Source: Hyphomonas sp. UBA5111 | Lineage (GTDB): Bacteria > Pseudomonadota > Alphaproteobacteria > Caulobacterales > Hyphomonadaceae | Assembly: GCA_002414505.1 (NCBI GenBank) | Contig: DHZF01000092.1 | Span: 17,144 to 38,781 of the forward strand | Reading direction: 5' to 3' | Length of the DNA stretch: 21,638 nt | Shown here: positions 17,094 to 21,638 of the stretch, one piece after another | Numbering within the stretch: position 1 is the first letter of the stretch | Layout: every line of letters starts with the position of its first letter | Program-made: the position numbers and the translations under genes | The notes under the pieces: model-generated | Told to the model about the DNA's origin: nothing | The model's database searches: none | Seen by the model: the letters and a program-made list of their open reading frames with translations, nothing else

Positions 17094-18239
17094 TTAGGCG
17101 TCAGCGGCATTCTGGGCCGCTTTGAAAACCGCCTCATAGGCTTCTCCAAAACTGTGCGCCTGCATGTCCAGCGTGCGCTCGGCAACCGTTTTACGGGACA
17201 GGGTGTTACGCTGCTCAATGGCGCTGCGGAAGGCGTTGGCGAGTGCCTCGGCGTCACCCGGCCGGGCGAGGAACCCAATCCCCGTGGTGCGGATTGTCGC
17301 CCTCACGCCAGGCATATCGGAGGCGACCGGTATGGCGCCAAAGCCCATGGCCTCAACCTGTACCATACCGAAGGCCTCAAAACGGTTCACACTGGGTAGG
17401 GCTAGAATATCGATATTGCCGTAAAATGCCTCAAGCGCATCGTCGTCAAGCTTGCCCAAAAGCTCGACCCGATTGCCCAGCCCGTCGATCTTCGACTTCA
17501 CGTCATCATAGATAGAGCCGCCGGCAACACCTGCAAAATCCCCGACCAGCATGAGCTTTACCGGCAGGTCAGAAAGGTGCGTGATGGAATCAAGCAGAAC
17601 ATCAATGCCCTTTTCCTTTACGAAGCGTCCGACAAAACCGATCCGTATCTCGCCCGGTGCGACGCTTCCCGGCGCGTCCGGCAAGCTGTCTACGGAGTTC
17701 AGCGCGCGTTTGCCAAAGCGGTTCGGTGGCCAGACTTCGACAGTTTTGGCGGTATGAGGCTGCAGGAAAGGCGACGATTCGGCATAGTCCAGACTGAGCG
17801 TTGCAACCTGGTCTGCTTGCTTCAGAGCCATCGCACACGAACGGCGCACGCCCCACACGGCCAATTTAGACAGGAGCGAGCCTTCATAAGCCATGTCGCA
17901 CTGATAGGTCAGTGCCAGCGGTTTGGACGTAAGTGCCGCCAGAAGTGAGGATTCCAGCATCGGCAAGTGCAGGTTCACGACATCAGCCTGCTTTTGGAGA
18001 CGCCTGAATTCCGTCAACAGCGCGGGTGACAGATAACCCTTGTCGAGCCGGAACAGGATCGGGGACCGCACGATCTTGTAGCCATCCACCACTTCCTGTT
18101 TTGGCAGGTCGGACTCGTGTTGCCCGGTCAATATCGTAACTTCATGCTCCCCAGCCAGAGCCTCCGCAAGCGAGCGCGCATACTCACTGACGCCGCTGAC
18201 ATAGGGATAGAAATAATTGAGTACAATCAGTATGCGCAT
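17094..18239 (-). CDS. glycosyltransferase, GT4 family
   Basis: A 381-residue GT-B glycosyltransferase, probably acting on the cytosolic face of the inner membrane. The N-terminus MRILIVLNYFYPYVSGVSEY is the typical acceptor-domain start with the GG/SG-type loop. The donor domain begins GFVGRFVKEKGIDVLLDSI, where the Arg and Lys would contact donor phosphates, and carries RFEAFGMVQVEAMGFG, the E-x7-E motif. DMPGVRATI follows. It is the last gene of a four-gene operon, starting four bases after the small membrane protein gene ends. The donor sugar is not readable from sequence. Confidence 0.9.
   Translation of the reverse strand: MRILIVLNYFYPYVSGVSEYARSLAEALAGEHEVTILTGQHESDLPKQEVVDGYKIVRSPILFRLDKGYLSPALLTEFRRLQKQADVVNLHLPMLESSLLAALTSKPLALTYQCDMAYEGSLLSKLAVWGVRRSCAMALKQADQVATLSLDYAESSPFLQPHTAKTVEVWPPNRFGKRALNSVDSLPDAPGSVAPGEIRIGFVGRFVKEKGIDVLLDSITHLSDLPVKLMLVGDFAGVAGGSIYDDVKSKIDGLGNRVELLGKLDDDALEAFYGNIDILALPSVNRFEAFGMVQVEAMGFGAIPVASDMPGVRATIRTTGIGFLARPGDAEALANAFRSAIEQRNTLSRKTVAERTLDMQAHSFGEAYEAVFKAAQNAADA
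17103..17121 (+). terminator. possible terminator hairpin for the HAD-UbiA gene
   Basis: AGCGGC, seven bases, then GCCGCT followed by TTG forms a six-pair GC-rich stem ten bases after the UbiA stop. It lies inside the 3' coding end of the convergent GT4 gene. The U-tract is short, so termination strength is doubtful. Confidence 0.35.
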
Positions 18240-18243
18240 TGTT

Positions 18244-18603
18244 TTATGACTGGGAAACCAGCGCTACTCCAATGATAATGAAGAAGATTCCCCCCCAGCG
18301 CATTAGGCTGACGGATTCTTGAAGAAAGAAGATCGCAAAAATGGGGGTGATGACATAGACGACCGCAAGAAGGGGCTGAATCTTGCTCAAGTCATGGGCG
18401 CGCAACAGGTAAATCCAGATGCCGATCGGCAGAATATAGCACACCAGGCCGAAGAGCAGCTGAAGGTTGAAGGCGGCTGTCCGTGCCATCGGCCATAGGC
18501 CCTGATCCAGCACAACTGCCAATGCGCCGCGCTTCAGCCAGATGCCCCCAAAGGCTGTGAGCGTCGACCCAAAAAGTATTAGAAGATATGTCCAAGCGGT
18601 CAT
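18244..18603 (-). CDS. four-helix SMR/EamA-like membrane protein, possible lipid-sugar flippase
   Basis: A 119-residue integral membrane protein with four hydrophobic helices, at roughly residues 3-20, 43-67, 75-95 and 100-117. The last part (QPLLAVVYVITPIFAIFF, then LQES, then RWGGIFFIIIGVALVS) has the Glu-turn-helix pattern of the SMR/EamA group. ArnE and ArnF, which flip undecaprenyl-phosphate-aminoarabinose, are similarly sized members of that group. The membrane-embedded Glu of drug-exporting SMR pumps is not present in helix 1 (WTYLLILFGSTLTAFGGIWL), which argues against a drug pump. Its ATG overlaps the methyltransferase stop (ATGA). From its position between the GT-C protein and a glycosyltransferase I infer a lipid-linked sugar transporter. 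Confidence 0.72.
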   Translation of the reverse strand: MTAWTYLLILFGSTLTAFGGIWLKRGALAVVLDQGLWPMARTAAFNLQLLFGLVCYILPIGIWIYLLRAHDLSKIQPLLAVVYVITPIFAIFFLQESVSLMRWGGIFFIIIGVALVSQS

Positions 18604-19316
18604 TCGGCTCGCTCCAGAATAAATACAATGTTCTCACCATCCCCTGACTTCAGAAGCGGCCGGGCGAGCAGAAACTGAATACCGGTGCGCGCGAGGCGAA
18701 GCGAGTCAAATACCGCACGTCCTGCCAGGGTCTGCGCATAGGGAAAGTCATAGAAACCATCAGCAAAGGTCTGCACGGGCTTTAGCCCCACGGACCTGAA
18801 GAACGCCTGCCAGGCGTCATGGCCCTTCAGGTTTATATGGGTCGGGTCGGTGAAGGCACTCCAGCCTTCGCGCTTTGCCAGATGGGCCGCGCCATCGAGA
18901 TCCGGCATGACAAACATGAAGCGGGCTCCCGGCCGGGCAATGCGATCAAATTCAGCAAAAATTGCGGACAGGGCGTCATCTGGAATATGTTCCAGCACAT
19001 GCAGCGCGACAATGCTTGAGACGCTGTCTGTCTCCATCGTCGACAGGTCCTCGACGGCGATCGCTTCAGGAGCAATCTGAGCAAGGCTCTCGCGCGCAAA
19101 GGCATTCGATTCACATTCGAAAACTTTCGCATGCCGTGTCAGACGCTTGGCAAACCAGCCGACGCCGCCGCCGAACTCCAGAACGGGGCCGCGCTTGTCA
19201 CAGTAGCGCTTCCAGAAACGTTCATACATCCAGAGCGCCGGACGGTCCCCGGACTGGCCGTTCTCAGCGTAGTAGGCGGCATTGTAAGCGTCGTTTGAGG
19301 GGCTGGATTTTGTCAT
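18600..19316 (-). CDS. class I SAM-dependent methyltransferase
   Basis: A 238-residue methyltransferase with motif I VLEFGGGVGWFA near residues 45-56 and an acidic strand end, VFECESNAF. A HVLEHIPDDAL segment near residue 104, typical of Methyltransf_11/23-type enzymes, follows, then ARPGARFMFVMPD. DPTHINLKGHDAW is a further conserved-looking segment. It is likely to O-methylate a sugar or a lipid-linked intermediate, but the substrate is unknown. ATGA overlaps on both sides (GT-C upstream, four-helix protein downstream) show tight coupling in the operon. Confidence 0.88.
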   Translation of the reverse strand: MTKSSPSNDAYNAAYYAENGQSGDRPALWMYERFWKRYCDKRGPVLEFGGGVGWFAKRLTRHAKVFECESNAFARESLAQIAPEAIAVEDLSTMETDSVSSIVALHVLEHIPDDALSAIFAEFDRIARPGARFMFVMPDLDGAAHLAKREGWSAFTDPTHINLKGHDAWQAFFRSVGLKPVQTFADGFYDFPYAQTLAGRAVFDSLRLARTGIQFLLARPLLKSGDGENIVFILERAE

Positions 19317-21619
19317 TGCGTTTGCATGCTCTGATTCGGTGAGGCGAACCGGCTGGTGATGCGTGAAACAGAGGCGAAGAGTTTCCGTGTATCACCCGAA
19401 TTGCCTAGGTCCGCAGGGGATTGAACCTCCCACGAAGGCCGGATCTCAAATACTTGATAGCCGTCAATAACTGGCAACCGGATCTGCATGACGGTGGCAG
19501 GCAGAGTTTCGATTAGCTCGCCATTGCGTATGACAGAGACGCTTCCGTCAGCTGGCGGGTTGTAGAAGCCAAGCTCCAGATCGACGACGGGAACCTGCCC
19601 CGTCGGCGCGCCCGTGTAGCCTGTCTCACCGAGCACATCGAGCGTAAACGCGGAACTTGTCCAAACATGTCCCACCTCGCGTTCCCACCAGCCAGTTGAC
19701 TGAAAGACGGCAGGCAGATGCGTGCTTCTCAGGTCGTAGAGTCTGAGGCTGCCAGCCTCATAGGGTTGCAGGTTTTCATATACCATTATGGGCGACTGTC
19801 CGTCTGTTTCAGCTCCCTCAATGATCCAGTCTGCCTTGTCTTCCCATTGCATAGTGTTGTTCATGTTGAACTGGACATAAGCTCCGCGATAGGGGTCGTT
19901 CGCAACATCACCCATGGTTACACGGGCACCTTCTCTTGCGACCAGAAATTCAATCCAGTTGGTTTTGGAAAAGCGATCGTCCGGGGAAATACTCAAATCG
20001 TTCAGAACCACCGTTGAGCCGGGGCCGATCCGTTCGAAGTTATCCACGTCTCCCATCTTGATCGATTTGGCGACAAAGGCGTTCGCGGCCTCGCGACTGC
20101 GCTTGGCGAAATTCAGATCTGAATGGATTTGAATGCCAATCACAGCAACAGATAGCGCCGCGATGGCTGTGCCAATCCTGGCAGCGGCCTTGCGATCAGA
20201 CCATGTCGACTGAATGATCGCGGCAAGGCCGACGACAACGACTATGGCACCGAACATTTGTACAATTTTGTGGACGCCGTAGTAGTAGTCATTCAGCTCA
20301 ACTGCGATGACGGCTAATGCCACCAGTGACAGCGAAATCCACATTCGAAATCTATTGGGCGATGACAGGGTCAATAGGCAAACCAGAACCGTGCCAATCG
20401 CACCGATGATGGATGGATACTTGTCATTCCATGAGTACAGATGACCAGAGAACGGTATGGATAGCCAACGCCAGTTTTCGACCTCAAGGAAGTAGTTTTG
20501 CCAGTACAGGTCTCTGCCAACCTCATTACTCACGGTGAGAATGCTCGCCAGTGCCATGACAATGGCGGCGTTGCCAACGAGGATCCACGAGCCAACAGCC
20601 ATGACACTCAGCTTTATAAAGCGCTGTGCCGTCGTGACGACACTTCCACCAAGCGAAGAAAGTGCGACATGCACGGCGGTGATCAGGCCAACAAACCACA
20701 TGGATTCTGAGTAGAAATGTGCTGCCAGTCCTGTCAGGCAGCCAAGGATGATCGTGGTTTCTGTCTTGTAATCTTTCGCGGCTGGGCTGACAAAAACAAG
20801 CACGGCATTCACGAGTACCAAAGCCCCGCATGCTGTTGCGACATTACCGTTCCACAAGGCGCCTAGAATTGGGGCCGAAACCGACACCAGAATTGCAAAT
20901 AGCGATATGGCGGCAAAACTGGCACCGAACCGCTTGGATTGCGACAGCGGCATGTTCATCCAGAAGGCGGCAGTGGTCAAAAGCGCCAGCGGAAGGGTCA
21001 ACAGAAACGTAGATACCGGTACAACGCGATCGCGTAACAGGCTCATCAATCCAACAAAAGTATGTGTGCCACTGCGGTTCAGGGGACACGAATCTCCTAT
21101 CCAGAACTGGCAGTGCTCATAGCCTTGTCCCGTGTAGTAGGTGCGTCCGACAACCGCATCCTGCGAGAGAGTGCCATGCCCAAGCGCCCATTCCCCACCT
21201 CTGGTGTACAATATGAGATCGTGATTGATGCCCTCGCGCATCCAGATGCCATGTAAGTGAAATGAGAAGGCGATAAACAGAACAGATATCACGGCGACAA
21301 GAGCAAATGACGCCAATACAGGCGAGCTTGGCCATGTCAGCTTGCGCCATGAAAATGCCAGCAAGAGTCCGAGTGTCACAGCGAAGACATGAATGCCCAC
21401 AAACTGATTCAGCGTCAAAATGGTGCCTATGGATAGGCACAAGCCCAAGACAGTGAGTACTGCACCGCGATCGGACTGGAGCGTGTCGCCGTCGCCAGTC
21501 CGAAGAAATCGCGCCCATCTTGGCGAGAACGTCAAAAGGCCCGTGTGGAATATCGAGGCAAGCGCGACAACAAGCACAACGGCGCAAACCTGGCTCGCCA
21601 GCGATATTACTTCAAACAT
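19313..21619 (-). CDS. large GT-C-like membrane protein with C-terminal soluble domain
   Basis: A 768-residue polytopic protein. I count about 13 hydrophobic segments in residues 1-500: four near the N-terminus, then a loop of about 80 residues (GINHDLILYTRGGEWALGHG, with two Cys) and further helices. After them, residues about 505-768 are hydrophilic and beta-rich (for example VVDLELGFYNP and VSVIRNGELIETL). A helix-loop-helix body with an acidic residue in the first large loop and a C-terminal extracytoplasmic domain is the architecture of GT-C glycosyltransferases using polyprenyl-phosphate sugars. I do not recognise a named family. It opens the - strand operon; a GAAGG lies ten bases before the ATG. 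The promoter would lie beyond the window edge. Assignment as a transferase is inference from architecture and neighbours; a polymerase or other membrane enzyme remains possible. Confidence 0.68.
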   Translation of the reverse strand: MFEVISLASQVCAVVLVVALASIFHTGLLTFSPRWARFLRTGDGDTLQSDRGAVLTVLGLCLSIGTILTLNQFVGIHVFAVTLGLLLAFSWRKLTWPSSPVLASFALVAVISVLFIAFSFHLHGIWMREGINHDLILYTRGGEWALGHGTLSQDAVVGRTYYTGQGYEHCQFWIGDSCPLNRSGTHTFVGLMSLLRDRVVPVSTFLLTLPLALLTTAAFWMNMPLSQSKRFGASFAAISLFAILVSVSAPILGALWNGNVATACGALVLVNAVLVFVSPAAKDYKTETTIILGCLTGLAAHFYSESMWFVGLITAVHVALSSLGGSVVTTAQRFIKLSVMAVGSWILVGNAAIVMALASILTVSNEVGRDLYWQNYFLEVENWRWLSIPFSGHLYSWNDKYPSIIGAIGTVLVCLLTLSSPNRFRMWISLSLVALAVIAVELNDYYYGVHKIVQMFGAIVVVVGLAAIIQSTWSDRKAAARIGTAIAALSVAVIGIQIHSDLNFAKRSREAANAFVAKSIKMGDVDNFERIGPGSTVVLNDLSISPDDRFSKTNWIEFLVAREGARVTMGDVANDPYRGAYVQFNMNNTMQWEDKADWIIEGAETDGQSPIMVYENLQPYEAGSLRLYDLRSTHLPAVFQSTGWWEREVGHVWTSSAFTLDVLGETGYTGAPTGQVPVVDLELGFYNPPADGSVSVIRNGELIETLPATVMQIRLPVIDGYQVFEIRPSWEVQSPADLGNSGDTRKLFASVSRITSRFASPNQSMQTQ

Positions 21620-21638
21620 ATAAGGATAACCTTCGAAA

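Overview
The window reads as chromosomal DNA of an alphaproteobacterium. GC content is fairly high, ATGA stop/start overlaps are frequent, and the gene families (a lipidated subtilisin autotransporter, a DUF2793 protein, a HAD-UbiA fusion, Gmd/Rmd) fit that class. A Hyphomonadaceae-like marine bacterium is my best guess, but no rRNA or other marker gene is present to prove it. The window is a surface-polysaccharide (O-antigen, capsule or exopolysaccharide) biosynthesis region.

Left part (1-6258, all + strand): glmS supplies glucosamine-6-phosphate. It is followed by a tight rfbC-rfbB-rfbD-rfbA operon for dTDP-L-rhamnose, then a 308-residue nucleotidyltransferase-fold protein of unknown role. 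Next (6361-9200, +) come a lipoprotein subtilisin with a C-terminal outer-membrane-like domain and a small coupled lipoprotein. A 417-nt stretch without an intact gene follows (9201-9617). It holds a decayed glmS 3' end on the + strand: 62 gap-free codons, 33 identical to the intact GlmS of this window, with one nonsense codon. Just after it lies what looks like a scrap of a second copy of the nucleotidyltransferase gene.

Middle part (9618-15473): a mannose-1-phosphate guanylyltransferase and a GT4 glycosyltransferase on the - strand diverge from gmd and rmd on the + strand. Together manC, gmd and rmd make GDP-D-rhamnose from mannose-1-phosphate, so the locus activates both L- and D-rhamnose. 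A DUF2793 phage-tail-like protein follows.

Right part (15603-21619): a HAD-UbiA fusion resembling decaprenyl-phosphate phosphoribosyltransferases (+ strand) converges, with zero bases between stop codons, on a four-gene - strand operon. In transcription order that operon encodes a large GT-C-like membrane protein with a C-terminal soluble domain, a SAM methyltransferase, a four-helix SMR/EamA-like membrane protein and a GT4 glycosyltransferase. My inference is that UbiA-HAD, the small transporter and the GT-C protein form a lipid-linked pentose donor, flippase and periplasmic transferase module. This module and the glmS/nucleotidyltransferase relic are the two most interesting things here. 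No tRNA, rRNA, CRISPR array or insertion sequence was seen.
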